Below, piece after piece: positions 6,521 to 12,526 of a stretch of 15,525 nucleotides of DNA. Origin of the DNA: AC-37 sp034663685 (GTDB lineage Bacteria; Actinomycetota; Thermoleophilia; Solirubrobacterales; Thermoleophilaceae); NCBI GenBank assembly GCA_034663685.1, contig JAXDJC010000147.1, positions 1 to 15,525 on the forward strand, read 5' to 3'. The stretch's first letter is position 1; every line of letters starts with the position of its first letter. The position numbers were made by a program, and so were the translations under genes. The notes beneath the pieces were generated by a model. It was not told where the DNA came from, searched no databases, and worked only from the letters and a program-made list of their open reading frames with translations.

Positions 6521-7186
6521 GTGGCCGCAACCGTGTCCGCCCCGTCGATCCGGAACAATCAATCTCAACTAGAGGTTGATGATCACTACCTCGTAGCCCT
6601 CGCCAAGTCCGGCAAGCGCGATGCCTATGACCGCATCGTGCGGCGCTACTACGGCTTCGTCCGGCTCAAGGCATCGTCGTACTTCCTGATCGGAGGGGAC
6701 TCCGACGACCTGATCCAGGAGGGCCTGGTCGGGCTCTACAAGGCGGTGCGCGACTACCGCACCGACCGCGAGTCGAGCTTCCGCAACTTCGCGGAGCTGT
6801 GCATCACGCGGCAGATCATCACCGCGGTCAAGACCTCCACCCGCAACAAGCACACTCCGCTCAACCAGTACGTGTCGTTCTCCCAGACGCCTGCGAGCGC
6901 CGGCGGCGACGGCGAGCCCACCCTCGACGAGGTGCTGCCCGGCCCGACCGCCCACGACCCGGTCAACCAGGTGATCAGCTCGGAGGAACTGCACAGCCTG
7001 GTGGCGTGCCTGTCGAGCGTGCTGTCGGAGCTCGAGAGCTCGGTGCTCTCCCTCTACCTCGACGGCCACTCCTACGAGGCCGTGGCCGAGCGGCTGGCGT
7101 GCGACACCAAGACGGTCGACAACGCGCTCCAGCGCGTAAAGCGCAAGGTGGGCGCGCACCTCCAGTCGCGCAACGTGATGCTCTGA
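6521..7186 (+). CDS. sigH: Spo0H/SigH-type alternative RNA polymerase sigma factor
   Basis: This is a 221-residue sigma-70 family protein. It resembles Bacillus sigma-H (Spo0H) over its whole length, more closely than it resembles actinobacterial ECF factors such as mycobacterial SigH. Region 2 reads FVRLKASSYFLIGGDSDDLIQEG (about 46-68, split by a short insert), then GLVGLYKAVRDYR and FAELCITRQIITAVKTSTRNKH (about 90-111). Region 4 has the helix-turn-helix YLDGHSYEAVAERLA, then TVDNALQRVKRKV. A variable linker (about 117-155) is Pro/Gly-rich. GTG 6521 follows GGGAGGGGAG at 6505-6514; the ATG at 6516 is out of frame. It has its own promoter and a structured leader of about 117 nt. Position after rlmB matches Bacillus sigH. 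Its targets here are unknown, and sporulation is not implied. Confidence 0.92.
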   Translation: MAATVSAPSIRNNQSQLEVDDHYLVALAKSGKRDAYDRIVRRYYGFVRLKASSYFLIGGDSDDLIQEGLVGLYKAVRDYRTDRESSFRNFAELCITRQIITAVKTSTRNKHTPLNQYVSFSQTPASAGGDGEPTLDEVLPGPTAHDPVNQVISSEELHSLVACLSSVLSELESSVLSLYLDGHSYEAVAERLACDTKTVDNALQRVKRKVGAHLQSRNVML

Positions 7187-7233
7187 GCGCCCCTTGACCG
7201 GCCCACCCCGGACCTGCGAGGGTCACCCGGACA

Positions 7234-7255
7234 GGCCCGGCGAGTACGGCGGGCC
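7234..7255 (+). promoter_or_regulatory. Inverted repeat between the sigH-like gene and the 121-aa gene
   Basis: GGCCCG (7234-7239) and CGGGCC (7250-7255) are perfect complements around a 10-nt loop, just ahead of the Shine-Dalgarno region of the next gene. It could be a weak terminator for the sigma-factor transcript or a translation-control hairpin. No U-tract follows. Confidence 0.25.
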
Positions 7256-7273
7256 GCGAGGAGAGGAGTCGGC

Positions 7274-7639
7274 ATGGCCGACAGGATGCTGATGATCGGC
7301 TGGGGCGCACCCGTGCGCGGGCGCGAGGAGCGCGGGCTCGAGGTCTTCAACGAGGCGCTGGGAATCTGCGGGCGCATGCAGCAGGAGGGGCAGATCGAGA
7401 AGTTCGAGGTCCGCCTCATGGGCCCGAACGGCGGTGACCTCGACGGCTACATCGAGATGCACGGCTCGGCTGAGCAGATCGCCGCCGTCAAGGAGGACGA
7501 CGAGTTCCTCCGCAACACGATGGACGCAAACCAGATCGTCGAGGGGCTGCGCCACTACGAGGGCTGGATCAACGAGGGCATCGCCCGGGCGATGGAGATG
7601 TACCAGGACAGCATCGCCAAGGTCCCGCAGCGCGCCTGA
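7274..7639 (+). CDS. Conserved small protein of unknown function, possibly dimeric alpha/beta-barrel fold
   Basis: A 121-residue, acidic, soluble protein with no signal peptide or membrane segment. ATG 7274 is preceded by AGGAGAGGAG (7259-7268) at good spacing. The order of elements, a first strand LMIGWG, helix REERGLEVFNEAL, strand EKFEVRLMG, strand DGYIEMHG, helix AEQIAAVKEDDEFLRNTM and a C-terminal helix, resembles the beta-alpha-beta-beta-alpha-beta ferredoxin-like layout of dimeric alpha/beta-barrel proteins (EthD, YCII and similar). I do not recognise a specific family and see no catalytic motif. The WGAPVRGREER segment near the N terminus looks conserved-site-like. It lies 87 nt after the sigma-factor gene and could be its target or a bystander. 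Confidence 0.8.
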   Translation: MADRMLMIGWGAPVRGREERGLEVFNEALGICGRMQQEGQIEKFEVRLMGPNGGDLDGYIEMHGSAEQIAAVKEDDEFLRNTMDANQIVEGLRHYEGWINEGIARAMEMYQDSIAKVPQRA

Positions 7640-7670
7640 GCGCAGTCTCGGACGCCGACGCTTGCGATTG

Positions 7671-7695
7671 CGCCCCCGGGGGTATCCCGGGGGCG
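7671..7695 (+). terminator. Perfect 10-bp GC hairpin ahead of the 79-aa gene
   Basis: CGCCCCCGGG (7671-7680) and CCCGGGGGCG (7686-7695) are exact reverse complements around a GGTAT loop. The stem is all G and C, so it must be very stable in RNA. It lies 31 nt after the stop of the 121-aa gene, has no T-run, and its last base is the first base of the GTG start at 7695. It may be an actinobacterial U-less terminator, or a structure that limits translation of the next gene. Confidence 0.55.
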
Positions 7696-7934
7696 TGGAG
7701 GACGCCGCAAACCCGAGGTTCGTGGCCGCGCACGTTCGTTACGTGAGCGCGCGCAGCCGCGCGGAGGCGGACCAGTTCGCGGCGCTGATGGTGCGCTGGG
7801 CCTGGCCGGCTGGACACGACGACAGGTTCGACCCGATCGCGCTCGAGTGGGTGCGTCGCTGGGCCCCCCGCAATGTGGGCGCCGCATTGGCGGAATGCGC
7901 GTGCGGCGACGGTCGCTGCACCGTCTGCAACTGA
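7695..7934 (+). CDS. Small Cys-rich-tail protein of unknown function
   Basis: A 79-residue reading from GTG 7695 to TGA 7932-7934. The body is a plausible helical globular domain (RSRAEADQFAALMVRWAWP, then DPIALEWVRRWAP). The tail ECACGDGRCTVCN has four cysteines in a C-x-C-x5-C-x2-C pattern that could bind zinc or an iron-sulfur cluster. I do not recognise the family. In-frame codons upstream of 7695 read through the preceding gene in the wrong frame, so the start cannot lie far upstream. There is no clear Shine-Dalgarno sequence because the hairpin occupies that position. Residue usage (low Cys except the tail, balanced charge) looks protein-like. It lies between the 121-aa gene and the L,D-transpeptidase, all on the plus strand. 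Confidence 0.6.
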   Translation: MEDAANPRFVAAHVRYVSARSRAEADQFAALMVRWAWPAGHDDRFDPIALEWVRRWAPRNVGAALAECACGDGRCTVCN

Positions 7935-7940
7935 CCCCAA

Positions 7941-7954
7941 GCGCCTAGGGGCGC
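7941..7954 (+). terminator. Weak hairpin after the 79-aa gene
   Basis: GCGCC (7941-7945) and GGCGC (7950-7954) pair around TAGG, followed by CCTTCA. It lies 6 nt after the TGA. The stem is short and there is no U-tract, so termination is uncertain. Confidence 0.2.
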
Positions 7955-7996
7955 CCTTCAGGCCGGCGCCGCTCGCGCCGACATCGGTTGCAGGCC

Positions 7997-8857
7997 ATGG
8001 AGCGGCCCGCTGCCATATCCGCCGTCGTCGTAGTCGCCATTGTCGCGTCGCTGCTGGTGGCTGTCACATCGGCCACGACCTTCGGCAACGGCGGCCAAAC
8101 AGGGGCCGCCAAGCGCGCCCAGGCGGCTCGGCCGCAGCCCCAGCCGCTTCAGCCAATCCAGCGGTTCATCGGCGCGCCGCGCGCGGTGCCGGCCACGGCC
8201 GGGCGACCGGCGGAGCGCTCCGCGCACCGGCCGGCCCGTCGCGCCGCGTCTCCCGGCTTCGGCGTGGTCCGCGTGCGCAGCGGCCGCTCGGTCCGGCTCT
8301 ACTCCAAGCCGCGCGGGACCGCGGTCGCGAGTGCCGGCGCCACCACCGAGTTCGGCTCGAGCGCCACCATGTCGGTGGTCCGGCGCCAGGGCAGGTGGCT
8401 CGCGGTGACCACCACGGCGCTGCCCAACGGCCGCGTGGCCTGGGTCCGCGCCGACGCCCCCGGCGTCGATCGCGGCCGCATCCGGATGGCGATTTCGGTG
8501 GACCTATCGCGCCGCACGCTCGAGCTGCGACGCGGCAAGCGGCTGCTGAAGAGCGCGAAGGTTGCGGTCGGGCGGCCGGGGTCGAGCACCCCGGAGGGTC
8601 GCTTCGCGGTCACCGACAAGATCGCCGGATCGCGCTACGGCGCCTACTACGGCTGCTGCATCCTCGCCCTGAACGGCCGCCAGCCCAACCCTCCGCCGGG
8701 CTGGCACGGCGGCAGCCGCCTGGCCATCCACGGCACCAACGCGCCGGGCACGATCGGCACGCCTTCCTCGGCCGGCTGTCTGCGTGCGGCCGACGCCGTC
8801 CTGCGGATGCTCATGCGCCGCGTGCCGCTCGGCACGCCGGTGTTCATCCACGGCTAG
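7997..8857 (+). CDS. Exported L,D-transpeptidase (YkuD domain) with SH3-like region
   Basis: A 286-residue cell-wall enzyme that should cross-link peptidoglycan at meso-diaminopimelate (3-3 links) or attach proteins. An N-terminal hydrophobic stretch (about 6-26, AAISAVVVVAIVASLLVAV) acts as signal peptide or anchor. It is followed by a Pro/Ala/Arg-rich linker (about 40-85), an SH3-like region (about 90-150) and the YkuD domain (about 157-285). The catalytic motif is present: H245 in AIHGTNAPGT and C261 in SSAGCLRAAD, with R263 after it. ATG 7997 puts the hydrophobic segment close to the N terminus; TTG 7988 is in frame and adds three residues. Its TAG overlaps the stop codon of the convergent glycosyltransferase in a shared CTAG. 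Confidence 0.93.
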   Translation: MERPAAISAVVVVAIVASLLVAVTSATTFGNGGQTGAAKRAQAARPQPQPLQPIQRFIGAPRAVPATAGRPAERSAHRPARRAASPGFGVVRVRSGRSVRLYSKPRGTAVASAGATTEFGSSATMSVVRRQGRWLAVTTTALPNGRVAWVRADAPGVDRGRIRMAISVDLSRRTLELRRGKRLLKSAKVAVGRPGSSTPEGRFAVTDKIAGSRYGAYYGCCILALNGRQPNPPPGWHGGSRLAIHGTNAPGTIGTPSSAGCLRAADAVLRMLMRRVPLGTPVFIHG

Positions 8858-10332
8858 CGCTGAAGCGCGGCCGCCGGCGGCCCCTCGCCGAGTCGCGCGT
8901 CCGCGATCTCGCCGCCGGTGACGAGCCGCGGGCGGGCCGCGCGCAGCCGGAGGAGGGTGAACCGCCCGGTCACGACCCGGTCGAAAACCCGGAATCCATG
9001 CGGGATCGAGGCGGGGCCCGACCCGGTCGTTCGGGTCCGCCAGGTCTCGTCCTGGGATCTCATCCCCAGCACGTCGATCTCCGCCACCCGGGCGCCGGCA
9101 AGCGGCATCGGGTCGAGGTCGCCCAGGTACTGGTCTAGCGGGGCCAGCGAGTTGTCGGGGTTGGCCACCACGGCGCGCGGGGTGCTCGCGTGGCCGAGCG
9201 ACCGGGCGGCGGCGCGGTAGTCCGGCCGTCGCAGGGCTTGCCCGGCCGGGACCGAGATCGTGACCGCCAGCATCGCCGCGCCGAGCGCCACCGCGCCCGC
9301 GGCGCCGAGCCGCCCGCCGGCGGCCAGGCCGGCCGCCGCCGCCACGGCCAGCGGCACCCACGCCCCGATCAGGAGGTAGGCCGCGAAGTAGTCGAACCCG
9401 AACACGGCCAGCGCGAGCGGGAACCCGGCCGCCACCGCGCCCACCGCCAGCGCCGTGATCCCGCCCGCGCGCTCGCGCCCGCGCGCACGCGCGAGGAGCA
9501 GCCCGGCGGCTAGGAGCGTGAGCGCCGCCGCCGCGAACTTGAGCGCCTCCGCCGGCTGCCCGTAGTCGCCGGGCGTGCCCTGCTCGCCGATCAGGAACTT
9601 CTTGGGCACCTCCTTCACGCGCTGGGTCAGGCCGATCTGCTCGATGAAGCGGGTGAAGTTGCCGGTCGAGCGCTGGTCGAGCGCCAGCGGGAGCAGGGCC
9701 AGCGCGGCCGCGGCCACCCCAGCGCACGCCAGCAGCGCGCTCCGCCGCGGCCGCGTCTGCGAGACGAGCCAGGCCGCCTCGCCCATCACGAGGAAGCCCG
9801 CGTAGTAGTGCGTGGCCAGCGCGAGCGCGCACACGGCGGCCCACGCGGCCAGGTTCCGCCCGCGCGGGTCCTCCAGCGCGCGGGCGAGGAGCCACAGCGA
9901 CAGCGCCGCCAGCAGCACGAGCAGCGAGTACGAGCGCGCCTCCTGCGAGTACCAGACGAGCAACGGACTCACGGCCGCGAGCCCCGCCGCCACGATCCCC
10001 ACCCGCTCCGACGCCAGCGCCCGGCCGGCGGCGTACACCGCCGGCACCGCGGCCGTCCCGGCCAGCGCGGACAGCGACCGCATCCCCACCGCGCCGTGCC
10101 CGAGGACCTGCGTCCACAGCCAGGCGAGCACGTAGTAGAGCGGCGGCGTGGACTCCGTGTGGGGGATCGTCGAGAGCATGTCCCCGAGCGGCATGCGCAG
10201 CAGCGCGCCGGTCACGCCCTCGTCGCCCGAGAGGCTCTGCACGTCGAGCGTGGCGAACCGGAGGGCGGCGCCAAGCGCGGTCAGCGCGAGGACCGCGGCG
10301 AGCACGCGGTCGCGGCGCACGGCTGAGATCAC
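8854..10332 (-). CDS. Polytopic membrane glycosyltransferase, GT39/PMT_2 (ArnT-like) family
   Basis: A 492-residue integral membrane protein with many hydrophobic helices over residues 10-360 and a soluble extracytoplasmic C-terminal part. The first loop has GDEG (36-39), the acidic catalytic-site motif of GT-C enzymes, then HTESTPPLYY (58-67) and QEARSY (130-135), all typical of PMT_2/ArnT-like transferases. These move a sugar from a polyprenyl-phosphate carrier to a lipid, glycan or protein outside the membrane. The substrate cannot be read from sequence. GTG 10332 is the start, 26 nt downstream of the RTX gene on the same strand, so co-transcription is likely. Its TAG stop (8856-8854) shares the palindrome CTAG with the L,D-transpeptidase stop. 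A cell-wall polysaccharide or glycoprotein role is inference. Confidence 0.88.
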   Translation of the reverse strand: MISAVRRDRVLAAVLALTALGAALRFATLDVQSLSGDEGVTGALLRMPLGDMLSTIPHTESTPPLYYVLAWLWTQVLGHGAVGMRSLSALAGTAAVPAVYAAGRALASERVGIVAAGLAAVSPLLVWYSQEARSYSLLVLLAALSLWLLARALEDPRGRNLAAWAAVCALALATHYYAGFLVMGEAAWLVSQTRPRRSALLACAGVAAAALALLPLALDQRSTGNFTRFIEQIGLTQRVKEVPKKFLIGEQGTPGDYGQPAEALKFAAAALTLLAAGLLLARARGRERAGGITALAVGAVAAGFPLALAVFGFDYFAAYLLIGAWVPLAVAAAAGLAAGGRLGAAGAVALGAAMLAVTISVPAGQALRRPDYRAAARSLGHASTPRAVVANPDNSLAPLDQYLGDLDPMPLAGARVAEIDVLGMRSQDETWRTRTTGSGPASIPHGFRVFDRVVTGRFTLLRLRAARPRLVTGGEIADARLGEGPPAAALQR

Positions 10333-10358
10333 CGCGGCAGCTTAGGGCGGCCGACAGC

Positions 10359-11816
10359 TCAGAGCGAGAGCGAAAAGCTCACGCTCGGATTGTCGGTTCT
10401 CACCTCGCCCGGATTGCAGCCCTGATGGGTCGCGAGCGTGATGCGCACCGGAGTTGTCCCAGGTCTCGCCAGGAGGCGGCGTCCCGCCGCGGTGAGAAGG
10501 ACCCTGACCACGCGGGCGCTGCCGTTCGCCGCCAGCCCGCCGCCAGCTCTCCCGATTCGCGACGGGCTCGCCGGATCGCCGTCGGCCCCGCTGAGCGTTA
10601 CCGCAACTCCGCAGGGCGGCTCGACTGGACCTGGTCCTCTTTCGGGGGTCCCCGCGTTGGAGAGGGGGACGTCGACGTACTTCGGCCGGACGACCACACC
10701 GGCGGGAAATGCCGTGACCCAGACGCTCAGGATGGATTCGCAGTCGCGCGTGACGAGAATGGGTGCGGCGACTCCAGCCACACGGTCGGTGCCGGTCCCG
10801 CAGCGGGCGGAAGCTCGCCGTGGCGCGGAAGGTACCCCGGCGACTCCGAGGTCGAGAAGGTCGTCGCCTGGTCCGCCGCTCGCTCGATCGAGGCCTTGAC
10901 CCGCGGCGATGTAGTCGGCCCCGTCCCCGCCGGCGATCGTGTCCGAGCCGGACGACCCGAACAGGAGGTCGTCGCCGCCACGGCCATCGATCACGGAGCC
11001 CGGGCCGCTCGGGCCGCCGTATCCGTCATGTCCGAAAAGGAGATTCGGCCCATCGTCGCCGCGCATGACACCGCCGCCCCGGCCGCCGCGCACGTTCTCG
11101 ATGCCCACGAGGGAGTCGTTCTCCCCGTACGCGCCCTGGCCGTTCCGCCGCTCGAGATCGATCGATGTCGGAACGCGGTGTGCCGCGTACGACGCCGTGT
11201 CGATTCCCTCGCCGCCGTCGATGAAGTCCCTTCCCGGTGCGAAGGGCTGGGCCCGATATTCGTAGTCACCGGCCAGCGAGTCGCTTCCGCCGCCACCCCT
11301 GAGCCGGTCGTCACCGGAGCCGCCCTCGAGCTGGTCGCCTGAGGGCGAGCCGACGAGCTCGTCGTTGCCGCTGTCCCCGTGCAGCGAGGCCCCGCCCGCA
11401 GAGCTCAGGTGGTCGTCGCCCACGCCGCCCTGTACCTGCGGCGACAGGCCGAGCCCACCCGCGAGGCTCACCCGATCGTCACCGTCGCCGGCCCTGATGA
11501 CCATGAGATATGTCTTGAAGGTGATCTGGCACCGAGCCGTGTGCTCGTCGCTGCTGACGCAGCCGTCCGCCGCTCGCAGCGGCGCGCCGGCGTCCACAAG
11601 GACGACGGCGTCGCCTTCCCGGCTCACGCTGAGCACGTTGTTCTCACCCGCCCCGCCCTCGAAAGAGACTAGGCGGTCGTCGAGCACGGAGTCGCCCCGC
11701 TCGTTGACTCGGTAGCGGTCGAATGACCGCACCGTTCCGGCCGAGGCCGGTGCGGAACCGGCGAGCGCCGCGACTAGTGCGGCGAGCGCCACTGGGCCAG
11801 AGCGAGCCGGTGCCAT
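10359..11816 (-). CDS. Exported protein with RTX-type calcium-binding repeats and C-terminal Ig-like domain
   Basis: A 485-residue protein. Residues 1-26 form a classical Sec signal peptide (MAPARSGPVALAALVAALAG, then SAPASA as cleavage region). A beta-rich segment with a cysteine pair (CVSSDEHTARC) precedes about ten glycine/aspartate nonapeptides of the GGxGxDxLx type between about 110 and 330 (for example GGVGDDHLS, GGSGDDRLR, GRGGDDLLFG, GGPGDDLLD). These fold as a calcium-loaded parallel beta-roll. The last 130 or so residues (VRPKYVDVPLS, then VRVLLTAAGRRLLAR, ending VSFSLSL) form a small beta-sandwich common at the ends of Thermoleophilia secreted proteins. No protease or lipase catalytic motif is seen, so the role is structural or unknown. 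ATG 11816 is chosen because it places the signal peptide exactly. It lies 47 nt downstream of tRNA-Thr on the same strand. Confidence 0.88.
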   Translation of the reverse strand: MAPARSGPVALAALVAALAGSAPASAGTVRSFDRYRVNERGDSVLDDRLVSFEGGAGENNVLSVSREGDAVVLVDAGAPLRAADGCVSSDEHTARCQITFKTYLMVIRAGDGDDRVSLAGGLGLSPQVQGGVGDDHLSSAGGASLHGDSGNDELVGSPSGDQLEGGSGDDRLRGGGGSDSLAGDYEYRAQPFAPGRDFIDGGEGIDTASYAAHRVPTSIDLERRNGQGAYGENDSLVGIENVRGGRGGGVMRGDDGPNLLFGHDGYGGPSGPGSVIDGRGGDDLLFGSSGSDTIAGGDGADYIAAGQGLDRASGGPGDDLLDLGVAGVPSAPRRASARCGTGTDRVAGVAAPILVTRDCESILSVWVTAFPAGVVVRPKYVDVPLSNAGTPERGPGPVEPPCGVAVTLSGADGDPASPSRIGRAGGGLAANGSARVVRVLLTAAGRRLLARPGTTPVRITLATHQGCNPGEVRTDNPSVSFSLSL

Positions 11817-11863
11817 CGCGCAAAGAACCCGCCTCGGTCGTCAGGGTTGCGAAAGGCGCAAGG

Positions 11864-11936
11864 AGCCGGAGAGGGGACTCGAACCCCTGACCTGCCGCTT
11901 ACAAGGCGGCTGCTCTACCAGCTGAGCTACTCCGGC
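11864..11936 (-). tRNA. tRNA-Thr (anticodon TGT)
   Basis: A 73-nt cloverleaf reads on the minus strand. The acceptor stem is GCCGGAG/CTCCGGC, the D stem GCTC/GAGC with loop AGCTGGTA, and the anticodon stem GCCGC/GCGGC with loop CTTGTAA (T33, TGT at 34-36). The variable loop is 5 nt, the T stem AGGGG/CCCCT and the T loop TTCGAGT. All stems pair perfectly. The discriminator base is T73, and CCA is not encoded (the genome continues CCT), so CCA must be added. TGT reads ACA and probably ACG codons. Confidence 0.97.
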
Positions 11937-11946
11937 CGGGAGGGCG

Positions 11947-11952
11947 AGTCTA
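11947..11952 (-). promoter_or_regulatory. Possible -10 element of tRNA-Thr (TAGACT)
   Basis: Reading the minus strand, TAGACT covers 11952 to 11947 and includes the TAG stop codon of the upstream membrane-protein gene. A start 6-7 nt downstream would leave a leader of about 4 nt before the tRNA. No recognisable -35 is found 17 nt upstream, so co-transcription with the preceding gene remains possible. Confidence 0.25.
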
Positions 11953-12480
11953 AGCCGGGTCGGCGGCGGCCACGGCCACCTGCTCGATGTCCCCGTGGCC
12001 GTTGGAGGAGACGGGAATCTCGGGCGGCTCGTCGGCACTGCGGTCGTTCAGGGCGTGCTCGAGCGCGCCGAGCACCGCTCCGAACAGCGCGTGGCGCCAG
12101 GCTGCCTGAGCGAACGCCCGCCAGTTGCCGTCGAGTGACTCGAGCTCGCGGCGGGCGGGGTGGTGGCGGTCGGCGACCCGCGTGAGCGGCCAGAAGGCGA
12201 GGTGCTCGACCAGGCCCGCGGTCACGCCGCGCAGCACCGGCGGGCCCGGCATGAACGGCTTGAGCTGGGCGTAGACGGCGCCGAACACGATCCCGTTCTG
12301 CACGTGGAGCGCCAGCCCGGCGGCGGGCCACCGGTCCCCACGCGTGACGAGCTTGCCGAGCAGCTCCACGTCGTCGTAGCGCGACTCGAAGAGCCGCTTG
12401 TCGAGCGGCTGCTGCCCGGCCCAGACGGCGGCGGCCACGCCACCGGCGAGCGCCCCGCGCAAGCTCCTCTGCAAGGTCAT
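11950..12480 (-). CDS. Small membrane-associated protein of unknown function
   Basis: A 176-residue protein with three or four weakly hydrophobic, glycine/alanine-rich helices: LRGALAGGVAAAVWAGQQPLDK (near the N terminus), ALHVQNGIVFGAVYAQL, GVTAGLVEHLAFWPL and ALFGAVLGALEHALN. Polar residues such as QQPLDKRLF and VADRHHPARREL lie between them. The tail is acidic and soluble. The overall layout recalls small YagU/DUF1440-like inner-membrane proteins, but I cannot assign a family. ATG 12480 is preferred because the hydrophobic helix then starts at once; GTG 12501 is in frame and adds seven residues. Neither has a good ribosome-binding site. The gene is divergent from the acyltransferase with only 46 nt between starts, and its stop lies 13 nt before the tRNA. 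Confidence 0.72.
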   Translation of the reverse strand: MTLQRSLRGALAGGVAAAVWAGQQPLDKRLFESRYDDVELLGKLVTRGDRWPAAGLALHVQNGIVFGAVYAQLKPFMPGPPVLRGVTAGLVEHLAFWPLTRVADRHHPARRELESLDGNWRAFAQAAWRHALFGAVLGALEHALNDRSADEPPEIPVSSNGHGDIEQVAVAAADPA

Positions 12481-12526
12481 CCCGATGAGCGTAACGAGCA
12501 CGGCCCGCCGGTGTCAGTTCAACCCC

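Noticed and set aside
7194..7222. TTGACC after the sigH-like gene as promoter of the 121-aa gene
   Set aside because: No -10-like hexamer occurs at suitable spacing.
8504..10117. A 537-codon minus-strand open frame in another frame of the glycosyltransferase
   Set aside because: Gly/Arg/Ala low-complexity reading; the 8854-10332 frame has the hydrophobic pattern and GT39 motifs.
10425..11342. A plus-strand open frame of 305 codons opposite the RTX gene
   Set aside because: Shadow of the repeat-coding region; the minus frame has signal peptide and repeats.
10820..11480. RTX coding repeats as a DNA tandem repeat or CRISPR-like array
   Set aside because: The repetition is at protein level only (Gly/Asp nonapeptides); DNA units are diverged and lack constant spacers.
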